Assembly: GCA_020744225.1 (NCBI GenBank)
Contig: JAGMWG010000020.1
Location: 744,001-808,000, forward strand
DNA from: Paraphoma chrysanthemicola
Taxonomy: Eukaryota > Ascomycota > Dothideomycetes > Pleosporales > Phaeosphaeriaceae
Reading direction: 5' to 3'
DNA: 64,000 nucleotides
Shown: positions 12,360 through 22,433 of the stretch, in pieces
How the letters are laid out: every line of letters begins with the position of its first letter
How positions within the stretch are numbered: position 1 is the first letter of the stretch
Position numbers and translations under genes: made by a program
Notes under the pieces: generated by a model
The model's input: only the letters and a program-made list of their open reading frames with translations
What the model was told of the DNA's origin: nothing
Databases searched by the model: none

Positions 12360-13080
12360 CTTTAGAAGGTTAATAGGGCGCCGTGATGGCCAACGCGTGT
12401 CAGGGCAACTAAAGCAGGCACTAGAGCCTCAGCGCCAGCTGCAGCACCACCACTATATTGGCTGCGCTTGTTGCTGCCTGTAGGAGCTTGTAAGGCCATC
12501 TTTTTTCCCCTTTAGGACAATTGTAGAGCTTTTTGAGCGTCGCGAGCTGCCTTCTAGGCCGCGCGCGCAGCCGCCTTGTCAGCTATCTCCTGCTGCTTCG
12601 CTATCTCGGCTGTCTCTCGAGCTACGTGCTTCTCCTCCGCAATTTTCTCTCTGTCTAGCTTGTTAGGTTGCTGCAGCTGCTTCATCCCAGCTTTTTCTAG
12701 CTCTTCTTAGTATTTCTGCTGTTGCGTCACCTTCTCACAATAGTGCGCCTCTCACCTTACGCTGCGACCAGAATGTTGCTCCACCACGATACTCTTGGCG
12801 CCGCTGCAGGTCCAGAGGCTTATTCTTCTTGTCGCGCCGCTCCTTGACCTGTAGGGCATCTTTCAGGCCAGCAAGCTCACTTCAGAGAAGCTAATTCAGT
12901 ATAGCAATGTGGTGGATTGAGCTACTTAGCTTATGGGCGACGCTGCTAGCTTAATCACTCACTGCAGACCGCACGAGGCGGTCCAGCTTGCGCCAGTCGT
13001 CTCCGCTAAGTGCAGAGGTAGAGCTCTCGCGTGCAACTAAAGATCTCGCAATTATCTCTATTATACGTTGTTCTAAGCCT
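12360..13080 (-). mobile_element. Decayed C-terminal part of a pogo/Fot-type transposase
   Basis: Read on the minus strand from about 13080 to 12360, several frames give pieces typical of the C-terminal tail of fungal pogo-family (CENP-B/DDE) transposases. One is KERRDKKNKPLDLQ followed by GGATFWSQRKVRGA. Later comes an Ala/Lys/Glu/Gln-rich stretch (EEKHVARETAEIAKQQEIAD, KAARDAQKALQLS), then GSNKRSQ and a final basic segment. Stop codons and frame changes break the frame repeatedly, so it is a relic. I did not find the helix-turn-helix or DDE catalytic region, so the element is also truncated, and terminal repeats were not identified. Assignment is from remembered family features. Confidence 0.65.
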
Positions 13081-13821
13081 CACAAAATTATAGTGTTCAT
13101 GTAAGTGATCGCGTGCACAAGGTGGGGCCGTGCGCAAAGTGGTTCCGTACTGTAGTCAACCTGAGTGAGGTACAGTATGATCAAAGTAGCCATCAGGAAT
13201 GTCTAATTTTCTTAACGAGAAGACTTCGAGTAACTTATTTGAGTCACTAGCTCTTCGGAAGTCGATGATAGATCTCTATTAATCACAAAGAACAGGGCCA
13301 CCTTCTATCCAGTCGCTACGAATCAAAGCATGCCTGCAATACCAAAATCCATGGACTCTTTTCTTCAAGTTCCTATCCAGACATTTGCGTACTAGCATAT
13401 AGCGCTGGGTCAAATGTATGGAGAGCATGGCAAAAGGCTAATTCTAAGTTAAGCCTTCTCAGTCAGTTCACGTTTCCTGGTCGATGGGTCAGATCTGTAA
13501 GCTATATAAAATTCGCTGCACTTTCATCAGCTCGACTATACGACAGTGCAAGTACGGATAATGTGATTCAACGCTATACTTTTGTGTAGTAAGCAAATGA
13601 ATGTAAAGCCCTTCGGACAGGAAACTTATTCCACAACAGTCGACAATTTGGCATATGTGATATGACAAGCCGACGATAGCATAAACCAGGATATGATCTA
13701 GACCAAAGACAATCACTCAGCACTCCTGATCAAGAAACCGTGAGGACAGGTCAGAGTTTTGACTTAGAAAAGACGAATATGAGGTGACTCCGTTGATCTC
13801 TTTCGATTTGTTGTGCTCACA
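13081..13821. other. Stretch between transposon relic and HET-Myb gene
   Basis: It may include more of the decayed element near 13081-13200. A 75-codon minus-strand frame at 13716-13489 shows no recognisable features. A strong CAG|GTACGT donor lies in the last coding exon of the neighbouring HET-Myb gene, so a further exon could extend into this stretch. Confidence 0.4.
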
Positions 13822-15375
13822 TTAATGTGGATTTAGATCCGGCCTTCGACGTACCTGTTTTCTAGGCAACTCATTCTGATTCAATCTTTCATATCTAAAT
13901 TCGCAAGCCTGTTTGGTTCTGTTCGGAAGCCTCTTTGCAATGATATCCCAATTCCGCTTGAATCCTGGTTTCATGAGATTAACAAGCATTTGATCCTCAG
14001 CTGACGACCATGGCCTCGGCGGCAATGGAAATGGCCCCCTTATCGAAGAAGCATTTTTAGTTTTTGTAGCTGTTTGCGGAATGAGTGTATCATTGTGTAG
14101 GTGCATTCCATCTACGCCATGTTAGAGCCTAACACCATGGGGTTCGTTCAACTAACATTCGCCTAGTTCGTATGGAACATAGTTCGTAGAGCGTGAAGAA
14201 TTTCTGAGATCAGAACTGTCAGACTGAGTTTCTTTGTATTCCTTACGTCCACCTGCACTGAAATATTGTCGTGTCCTTGTGATACACATAAGACTTTCAG
14301 GGGTTAAATCTGTATGATCATAGGTTCCGGTACATCTGTCGAATATGGAGCGATTCTCAATGGACGTGAAGTAATCTCCATATATGTTCCCGCCCATTTC
14401 CTGCGTTGATACTAGACTTGAGGTATCAGTTGTGTTCGCATGTGGAACATCAACAGCTTTGTCCGCAACTTCCATGAGCCGACCTGTAGGGAGTAGCTCA
14501 TTTCTAGAGCACGATAACGTCAAAGAGTCTGTTGAGTGTCAGCCACTTATAGGACATGCAGCAAAGCTTGCTTTCTGACTAATTACATTCATACCTGTTA
14601 TTTCTCGCGGGCTTAACAGCATCGATTGATCTCCTTGCCGCCTTTCCGCTTCCTCTCTTAGTCGTTGGAGGGCATGATATTCTCCTTCGCCGTAAATAAG
14701 CGGTAGAAACACCCCAAGAATCCCTAGCAAACAGTATGCCTTGTCCTCCTTCTTCGATGTTGTGCGCTTTGCCGCCCAACTCATTCGCTCGTCGATGCTG
14801 AAGTCCGTAAGTCTTTGACCTCTTAGCGCCCTGACAGGTATGCCAGTAACTTCGTGTATCTCCCACTCCAGCAAGGTTTTGCTGCCTAGCCGCTTGCCGT
14901 CATGAGAGAAGAACTCGACGCTGGCTGGCGCTAGCAGCTCTTGCAGCGTCCAGCCTCGCGTGAACCACCGGCTGCATCGAAACGCCTCAGCCCATGTTAT
15001 CCGGAGGGTTTGGGTGTCAGCGATCTCCTCTGGCACAGAAACATCTGAGAGGTACACATAGCACTTAGCCGCGCGCTGGTACCAGCGGAACATGGAATTG
15101 ATCGCTGTGCTTAGCTCATCGCTTGTGGTCTTGTCGATGCAGCAAGTGTCGACCCAGAAGTACTCAAGACCGTCTACTGCAGCACGCTTGCTGCAAAAGC
15201 GGATCTTATTGTAGCCTGTCTTGTCCCTGCCTGTTCCTGCTAACAGCTCGTTGTGTGTAACTTCTTGACCACTTGCCCAGGTGTGCGAGAGGATGGCGTA
15301 CGGAGGAGTGAGGTCGTCGTCAAAGGAGGTTGACTCGAAGTCGCTGCTGCCTAGTAGGCACTTTAGAAGGCGCAT
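13822..15375 (-). CDS. HET domain protein with a C-terminal Myb/SANT-like domain
   Basis: Three exons join in frame: 15375-14595, 14528-14157 and 14111-13822, giving 480 residues. Introns have CAG|GTATGA...CAACAG and GTTAGT...GCGTAG signals with CTGAC and CTAAC branch sites. Residues 1-260 form a HET domain: YAILSHTW near residue 26, then WVDTCCID, a WFTRGWTLQELLAP stretch, and the usual AYCLLGILGVFLPLIYGEGE end. A Ser/Thr/Asp-rich linker of about 125 residues follows. The last exon encodes PWSSAEDQMLVNLMKPGFK, then WDIIAKRLPNRTKQACEFRY and RLN, the pattern of a single Myb/SANT-like DNA-binding repeat. The combination suggests a HET cell-death module coupled to DNA or chromatin binding; that role is inference. 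A strong donor (CAG|GTACGT) just before the end means the last ten residues may be replaced by another exon. Confidence 0.75.
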
Positions 15376-16630
15376 TATCCTGCCACATGTTCTCTCTCGA
15401 GAATGCAAGCAGGCTCGATAGTGGATCGCAGTACTAGCGTGGAGAGGTAAGGATCGTGGAGCAGCAGGAGACGTCTTTCGGAACTCCTATGTGCCTTGCA
15501 CAGATGAAGCACATCGAGCAGGTTGCGGGCAAGCGGCTAACGGGCACGCAAGGCTGCATGGCTAGGGATCGGATGTTTAGCTATGCTTACCTGCAAGTCC
15601 TATGCACGTAGGGCAGTACTCAGGCGCGGCGAATCTAGACGCATCACGTAACGAACACGCTTGCCGCCATGCATAGCTATTTTAGGCACTAACCTAGGGA
15701 AGGCGGAGTGCAGATTTCAATACAATACAATACATAGATTTCTAAGCAGGCTACTGCGCGCTACTGCCTGCCAAGAGCAGCTTAAGCGTCATGCCCAGTT
15801 AGACGAGTTTTAATGATCTTGCCGTTCGCGCAGAGAAACTGCCGGAATGCACACTCCTTACCTTAAAATTGACCTTAAGAGCCTGCGGTGCTAAGATAAA
15901 ATGTTGTGGGTGAACAGGGGGGCACTAGCAGAGGGTTGCTTAATGCCACTGACAGAACGATCGACAGGATGATCAACACCACGCTTATCTTTATCGGAGG
16001 CCGATGCATCGAAGGAAAAATAGCTACAAAATCGATACGCGTCGAGCTTGACTAGGTATGGGTGTGTTGGCGCGAGTCCGAAGGTCCGGACGAAAAGGCG
16101 TCTCGTTACACAGTGTCTCGCTACGCAAAGACTGATGTTACTGTTTTACAACTTTGGTTGCAAAGTGCGGATCGGTCTGTTTCGCTTTGGGGCGAGTTCC
16201 ACGTCGCAGTGAGAGACGATACTGTAGTGTATTATGGCGGCACGTAATGTTTAGCTTGGCAGATGATATACCTGGGCAGGTAGGGCTGATCTTTAACACC
16301 ACCGATTATCACTCGTAACCTAGCATCAATGTACTCCTATTTCCTATCCACCGATGGCGAGTCGACGCCTGATACCCTCTATATGAGATCAAGTTTAAGC
16401 AACAATGCTTGCATTGAAGCAAAACGAGATCTGTCCTTATTGTCGAACTCATGAGAATTCATCCGAGCATAGATTCTGCTGAACAACGAGTGCCTCATTA
16501 AGACATTGTGATGAGAACCGCGCCACCGAAGCTGCACATGGTGTGCTCTCTTTTCGAAACAGCGGAGACCGCGATCAATCATCTTCTGATTCGAGATTTC
16601 TATCATGATACCGCCACTCTTCTCCTTCAT
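15376..16630. other. Intergenic, 1.25 kb; short TACAA repeat
   Basis: Presumed promoter of the HET-Myb gene. A short (TACAA)n run lies near 15719-15735. Small frames at 16062-16247 (+) and 16630-16379 (-) show no features that would support a gene. Confidence 0.4.
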
Positions 16631-17285
16631 CTATCCATCGTGACTTTTCCCAAACTTTCTTACAAATTCCCATAGTCTTTGTGCGCCATGGCTGCTCTCC
16701 CGAAGTTTTGGATGCTTGGGGTATCTGCGAGTTTCCGGCCTACTGCCAACTGAAGGGTGTCCGCGCCAAGGCGTTGTCGGGTACCAGCCTCTTGCTGACC
16801 ATGAGTCCCCTATAGACGGAATGGGCAGCATCTGTGCCGGCGTGCGCAATGGCTTCGAACAGCGTGCCGGTATCATCTACCAATATGTCTGGATATGGCA
16901 CATGCGCGTCGGCGGGCCTTTTGCAAAGATGATGTAAGTTACAAGATTCGTCACTGCACAACGCATATCGCGTAGCTTGAACTCAGCATAAGAGCGGGGT
17001 GCGGAGTCTGCGTCGTTGTCATATAGTTTGACATGGATCTTGGTGTACCCTGGATACTTCTTTATCAAACTTGTAAGTGCAGTGACATCAATACGAAAGT
17101 TATGCTTGCCACCCACGAAGCTTAGTTCGAGTATTCGTGGAGGCGGCCAGTCGTACAACCAGGGGGGGGGAAATGTTCAACTCTTCAAGTCTGTCAAGGG
17201 CCGCGAGCTTCTTGTGCGACATTTCTAGACCACGGCTAGTCAAAGTCGCCATTGCACGTTCTTCATTCTCTCGGACAATATCCAT
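16631..17285 (-). pseudogene. Broken gene, frame lost at a C9/G9 run and again downstream
   Basis: Protein-like pieces lie end to end in different frames on the minus strand. The first, from an ATG at 17285 (MDIVRENEERAMATLTSRG...LEELNISPP), runs into nine C residues (nine G on the plus strand at 17162-17170). One base fewer would continue into the piece ending at 16877 (WPPPRILELSFVGGKHNF, IKKYPGYTKIHVKLYDN). A third piece, at 16961-16740, reads DDTGTLFEAIAHAGTDAAHS. A fourth ends at 16631 with HPKLRESSHGAQRLWEFVRK. The first two breaks could be a sequencing slip and an intron (GTAACT donor near 16940), but the last needs a second frame change. No function is recognised. It lies directly downstream of the F-box-like gene and overlaps its stop. 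Confidence 0.45.
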
Positions 17286-18231
17286 GAATGAAAAGTTCCA
17301 GCGCTGATGTTTTGGCCAATGGAGGTACGAGAGGGTAGGCTACGAGCTTGTCTAGGTCGTACTTTGGAATATCATTACTAGACACGATTCTTGAACGTAG
17401 AAAGTAGATCATCAGCCGCCGATTCCCCATGAACTTCACTATTGCACTTTTGAGCAGCTGCTGTTCCAGAGTACAGTGACCCTCCGCCGTGATGTCGAAG
17501 CAAGCATTTCCAGAGGCATTCGGGTCTGAGATCTGGCTCATGTTCAGTTTGATGCACCAACCACTCCAGTCCGTATAAATAAAGATGGATGACACGAGAT
17601 AGGGAAATCGGCCGTAAGCTCTGATATGTTTAGCTTTCGCCGAGCCCGGGGCGGCTAGAGTTTTATTCATATCGCAAATCTGGAAGTTCTGAGCGGGCCT
17701 CAGCATCGGAAGTGCGTACGTTGGCGGCGCGAATTCTATCCTCAGCCGTGTATTCACCGAGTCCCAAATGTATGGCAATAATGGATAGACGTCGATACAG
17801 GGCACCCAATTATCTTCAGACATTTCAATAAGCACCAGCTCTAGATGAATGATCTGCCTACCAAGTTGCCGGAGCCACTTTTCTGCGATGAATACAAGTT
17901 CGTCGTCACGGAGGTTCCAAGCCCTTTCAGGGGGCTTAGAAACAGACACCACGAAGGTATTGCGCGAGTCCAGAATCGGGGTAGCCTCTAAGGAGATTTG
18001 TTGGCATGTCGCAAGGATCGAAACAACGGGAAAGTGCGCGTGGCCATCAACAACTCGCACTCGTTGATCGTGAACGAGTATTGCCTCGTAAATTGCATTA
18101 CGAATCTCGCCTGGCAACTTGAGTAATGACACTGCGTCCGGGTCGGCGGGCTTTGAGATGATCGTCATGTTGCAGTCGGGTACGTAAATTGCTGATGCTT
18201 TCAGTTCTGTATTGTATGTAGTAGTTTTCAT
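17263..18231 (-). CDS. F-box-like fungal protein
   Basis: A single ATG-started exon of 322 residues. Near residue 37 is LLKLPGEIRNAIYEAIL, the short F-box-like/2EXR motif (LPxEIRxxIYE) found at the start of many fungal proteins, followed by an ATCQQISLEATPILDSRNTF stretch that matches the usual second half (CrqirxEaxpilysrNtF). The rest has no recognised domain. Such proteins are usually uncharacterised; some may be adaptors of SCF ubiquitin ligases. The 3' end overlaps the broken gene at 16631-17285 by 23 nt in another frame, so the two may once have been one gene. Confidence 0.65.
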   Translation of the reverse strand: MKTTTYNTELKASAIYVPDCNMTIISKPADPDAVSLLKLPGEIRNAIYEAILVHDQRVRVVDGHAHFPVVSILATCQQISLEATPILDSRNTFVVSVSKPPERAWNLRDDELVFIAEKWLRQLGRQIIHLELVLIEMSEDNWVPCIDVYPLLPYIWDSVNTRLRIEFAPPTYALPMLRPAQNFQICDMNKTLAAPGSAKAKHIRAYGRFPYLVSSIFIYTDWSGWCIKLNMSQISDPNASGNACFDITAEGHCTLEQQLLKSAIVKFMGNRRLMIYFLRSRIVSSNDIPKYDLDKLVAYPLVPPLAKTSALELFIHGYCPRE

Positions 18232-19257
18232 ATTGAATGAGTACTAGCTCCTGTGCGTGTTGTATATTATTCGCATTTATTTCTTGATTATAGTGATCGC
18301 TTCGGTTACGAGAAATTGTTATTGATCAGTTCTAGCACAACTCTTAAGATTATAAAGATCAAGGGTAGAGTAGAACTTTATAGGAAGAAAAGTAGATTAT
18401 AAGGCGGAGGCAGCGGGAAAAAAACCTTAGGTCGATGTTGCGAAATGTACTCTCACTTTGTTCACTCTTTCACTTTTGGGATAGTTACGTCATAGCTTGT
18501 CGTCGTCAACAATGGTCGCAGGATACTTCCAATGTTCGGATTATTTATACATTGTTCGAGTGACAAGTCACCCAGATGTGCACCAAATCAAAGGGACAGT
18601 TTAAAATTGGGGGGACTAAGAGAATAAACTCTCAAAGGATAACACCCGGGCCACGTTTTGGACGACCCTACATGCCGTTGTAATCATGCAAGGAGACAAG
18701 TACTCCTTCGTGCGCCCGCAATGCCGAAGAACTTCAATACGAATTGCCGCACGCAAGACGCTCTTCCATCCTCTAAGCCCTTCCACCTATCACCCTCGGT
18801 GTCCTAACCAAGCGGGCAGCTGATCAACGTTTCCCGACGTGATATTCAGCCAGTCCGCGTCCCAAGGGCTTAGAAGGTGGCCTTGCACAGTTCAGAGCTT
18901 AAGCAGTGGCGATTTTCTGCTGGCAACAGAAAAGGAGTGTTTTATGCACCCATATATGCTCCGTTTGTGAGGCAAAGTGTGAAGTAAACGACGAACGTTC
19001 AGGAGTTTCATCATTCGTACAAAGTTATACCAACAAGCTACGGACCGGGAATGCCCGAAACCTCCATTCTACCCTTACATATGAGTTCACAGCATTTCTT
19101 GCTTGTAAGAATTTGCTAAAAGTGACTCTAACCATGCTGGCAGTAAGCGTCACCTGGAGACCGAACTTGCGCGAAGCGACCCAGAAAAATACTGAATACA
19201 CCAGTCTCCTAGATCAAATCCTCCTTCGCCTAGAGATTCCTCCGTCTCCGAAAGCCC
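18232..19257. other. Intergenic, nothing recognised
   Basis: AT-rich near 18240-18420, presumably the F-box-like gene's promoter. A 140-codon plus-strand frame at 18906-19328 starts with GTG, lacks any domain and overlaps the 3' end of the SnoaL-like gene, so I do not call it. Confidence 0.4.
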
Positions 19258-19821
19258 TCACAAGGCGTTTCCATAGCCTGAGATCGAAGAATAGTCTATA
19301 CATGCTCCTGACGAACGAAACTCATTAGCACAATGCATTACTCGAAACATACTTCGTCGGATTCGACGTACAATCTGCTCGGAATTTTTCTTCTTGTTCT
19401 CCATGAAATGCTGGACCTCATGATTGTCCAGGAATTCCCGAATACTGAGAATTTTCCCATCTGCCAGCACAAATTGAATTATGTAGACGTTTTGATATCG
19501 GTCGTTAGGGTGTGGACCTTTGCCATCACTAACAGCTTCAATGGCAACGCGCTCCCCTTCTGCCGTGATTCCAGTGACCTGGAAAGTGAAGCTATCGAAC
19601 TGTCCGAGCAATGCGCTGGCATTATTGAGTTGCTCTCCAGCAGGACGGGTTCCAGCGTATGGCACCTTGTCTGGTCGTCCATGTACGAACCATGTCGCTG
19701 CACTACCAAACAAAAGTCGTATATTCTCAAATTCTCTCCGATTCAAGTATTCGCAGAATTGTGATACGATTGCTTTAGATTGAGCTGTCAGATCCGCATT
19801 CAAGTCGTGCGTAGGCTCCAT
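19258..19821 (-). CDS. SnoaL-like (NTF2-fold) protein
   Basis: A single ATG-started exon of 187 residues. The first 135 residues have the layout of SnoaL/ketosteroid-isomerase-like proteins: an N-terminal helix (SKAIVSQFCEYLNRREFENI), a TWFVHGRPDKVPYAG strand-turn, a central FTFQVTGITAEGERVAIEA sheet, and a final YIIQFVLADGKILSIREFLD strand followed by HEVQHF. Members include small-molecule isomerases, cyclases and many proteins of unknown activity, so no substrate can be named. The last 50 residues (basic, then Ser/Gly-rich) exceed the family's usual length and may be lineage-specific or partly intronic. There is no signal peptide. Confidence 0.65.
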   Translation of the reverse strand: MEPTHDLNADLTAQSKAIVSQFCEYLNRREFENIRLLFGSAATWFVHGRPDKVPYAGTRPAGEQLNNASALLGQFDSFTFQVTGITAEGERVAIEAVSDGKGPHPNDRYQNVYIIQFVLADGKILSIREFLDNHEVQHFMENKKKNSEQIVRRIRRSMFRVMHCANEFRSSGACIDYSSISGYGNAL

Positions 19822-20738
19822 GATGTTCGTGGTATTCAGATCTGTCGCAATGTGTAATAAAATAAACTGAAGGGAGAGATTTATTTACCGAGCCTTACAT
19901 GTATCTGAACGTCGCTTTTATGGTGGTCGCGTTTTTTTTCACTCATGACTCATTTCGACAAAGTTCGACTAATCTAAGCGAAGCTTCGCTATAGCACGTG
20001 CAAAGGGCTATGTACGATTTATGATTGATACTTTCTCTGCCCAGATTCCGAATTGTATGCTTTGTGTGTTTTGATGTTGGCTGTGTGCTACCATACTGTG
20101 CGGCGCTTGAGTGTGTCTTCGCATCTGATAGCAGATTGACTTATAGCTTGCTGAACATCTTGCCGAATAGATTAAGTGTCTCTGTCGAGAACGCGATATC
20201 GGCCGAATCTTATGTTTCGAGGAACCTTGTAAGTACTGTAAGCATTCAATATATTGTCACTTGTCTGTGGGGGAAAATTGCTGTGAGGTGAGTCGTTGAG
20301 CAGTTTCTGAAGACCGGTAGACCAAGAATTGGTCCGCAATTTTCGTGCTAAGGCGAAGCGCTCCTCCAGGTGGGGATTTAATGTCTCTCGTCTTTGGTGA
20401 TTGTTCTGAGCCAGTTTTTCACCTTTATCTAGTTGGAGACGTATGCAAGAAGCGTTTCGCAAACAAGGTAACATCTTTGACATTCGACTAGCCTAAAGAG
20501 CGTACAGTTTGAGTCAGGCTGAGCGAGGACGTGCTATGCGAATCACAGAAGAGTGTATTGCTAAAAAGGTCGCACCAATGATTGGTAGGCTGCTGCTTGC
20601 CATCTAGCATACTAGTGCGCTAACCACAAAGCTGTCGATACGCTTTTCAGAACGATACACATCAAGACATACCAGGGCAAAGGTTGTAGATCGTCTACAG
20701 CTTGAAGGAGATGCACAACAATCCCAGTAGAAAAGCGC
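19822..20738. other. Intergenic with one doubtful minus-strand ORF
   Basis: A 103-codon ATG frame at 20483-20172 (minus) has a plausible helical stretch (EERFALARKLRTNSWSTGLQ) but no domain or homologue I recognise. No other feature is seen. Confidence 0.3.
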
Positions 20739-21677
20739 TTAGCACGCACACTCATCCACCCACCGCGTCCGACAATGCGTGCACGTCGCTGCCCTACTCT
20801 CCTGCACACATGACGCCTGCCAAGCTTCAAAGCACTCTCTGTGTACACTCCTTCCACAGCCAGATTTACACCACACAATATCCTCTGACGCACGCTCAGA
20901 TAAGTGCTCCTCATCGTAGCAAATGGCGCACTCTTCATCAAGAGGCAAGCGACGAACGTGAATACGCGAGCATCGTGTAGCTACAGGTCCTGATGAACGT
21001 TGATTCACACGTGTCGTGGCTGTTGTCTCCACACGAGTATTCCAAGCCGGTGCTGTCGGCGCAACAGGCCTAATCGTCTCGCTCCTCGTCGTAGTCACAG
21101 ACTGCATGGTTGACGATCTCGACAGCCGAAGTGTCGAGATTTCATCCGTATCAACACGCGACAAGCTCGATACCGATGGTGATGCATACTGCAACCTCTC
21201 CAGCTGTCGTTGCGCCACGCGAATCGTTTCCTGCATCGCCGCGATCGTCTCTTGCAAAGTTTGAATCTCAGAGTGATCGGGTCTCGACGAGCTAACGCTT
21301 GCGACGGAGCGCGGCGCAATGGATGATGCGCGAGAGCTTGCTACCGAGCGATCGGTATGGCGATCGATGCGGTGTGCTGGAGGAGGTGGTGGGAAAGCGT
21401 CACGAATCCTGCTTGTCCATTTGTCGACCACGTCGTCGACTTGGTATTGGTGGAGGGGCACACAAAGACCATGCTGAGCCATGCGGCGGAGCTTCGAGCG
21501 TAGCAGATCAGCATCGGGCTCTTGTGTCGCGATCTCAGCGACGAGCGAGTTGACTCGCTTGAAGTTTTCGTAGCGAATGGGATTTAGGCATTTTCGGCCT
21601 TTGGAGGGGGCGTGGCCGATGCAGCGGCCATCTTGAGAGAGGTTGAGGATGCTGTTGGGGGACCAAAGCTGAGCCAT
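20739..21677 (-). CDS. RING-like zinc-finger protein
   Basis: A single ATG-started exon of 312 residues. The C-terminus carries a RING-like zinc-binding domain: CAICYDEEHL, then VWCKSGCGRSVHRECFEAW and CTHCRTRW, giving a C-x2-C, C-x3-C, H-x2-C, C-x2-C order. The N-terminal 90 residues include two short Cys motifs (GRCIGHAPSKGRKCLNPI), and a Ser-rich region with a predicted coiled coil (EIQTLQETIAAMQETIRVAQ) lies between. The arrangement suggests a ubiquitin ligase or a zinc-dependent scaffold; its partner is unknown. The spacing is not that of classical C3HC4 RING, so a related variant is possible. Confidence 0.65.
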   Translation of the reverse strand: MAQLWSPNSILNLSQDGRCIGHAPSKGRKCLNPIRYENFKRVNSLVAEIATQEPDADLLRSKLRRMAQHGLCVPLHQYQVDDVVDKWTSRIRDAFPPPPPAHRIDRHTDRSVASSRASSIAPRSVASVSSSRPDHSEIQTLQETIAAMQETIRVAQRQLERLQYASPSVSSLSRVDTDEISTLRLSRSSTMQSVTTTRSETIRPVAPTAPAWNTRVETTATTRVNQRSSGPVATRCSRIHVRRLPLDEECAICYDEEHLSERASEDIVWCKSGCGRSVHRECFEAWQASCVQESRAATCTHCRTRWVDECAC

Positions 21678-22433
21678 GTTGAAATGTTATTCTGGATGGA
21701 GTTGCCGGTATGCGTGAAAATGCTCGTTAGGTTATGACGAGATACCTGGCGAGGAAGTCTATACAGGGAGTTATATATCTGGGTGGTAGTACTAGGACCG
21801 TTTGACTGTCCTGTACCATGGTGTCTCAGCCTTGAGTATGGTTGTTCACTGCCTGTACAGAATAGGATAGAGATTCGTGCACGTGTGGCTGAGTCGTGGC
21901 TTCTCATCACAGCTCCCATTGGATGATATTTTTGTTGAGACTACCAAGCTGAATGTTCTGACACCTTGGACGAGGCTGCGTGATCGCGGCGTTCATGCGA
22001 GCATCAGGGGCACGAGTGGGGTGAGGCTGATGCGGCGTGGTTACGCGCCACCAAACCAAGTTCGGTCTTGTGACACCACACTGAGACGAACTTTGGATGT
22101 GGCCCCGCGCTGTTCGTAGAGGCCATTGGTCGTAGGCTTCCGTTGACCCGATGATATTCTGGGTGATGCCAATTTGTTTAGCTTTCCGCTTCCCCGAGAC
22201 ATGGAATCTACTCCCAGGCAACGCAGTGCAAGTACCATTGTCTCGTGGTCCAGCTATCCCTCTGCATCACATGCACGTCACGTAGATACTATGCTGCGAA
22301 CGAGGATGCCAGACTCCAGGTCCAGTAGGCTATGTTCTCTCCAAAGTGAAATAATGTGCAGGCTCGGCGCAGGCTCAGCATCGAGTGCGAGGGGAATCGT
22401 CTCCCACATCCTCAGGAACCCCTTCGAAGAGCT
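21678..22433. other. Intergenic, nothing recognised
   Basis: Presumed promoter of the RING-like gene and 3' flank of the membrane-anchored gene. Short frames on both strands overlap each other. Confidence 0.4.

Noticed and set aside
18906..19328. 140-codon plus-strand frame
   Set aside because: GTG start, no domain, and overlaps the SnoaL-like gene's 3' end.
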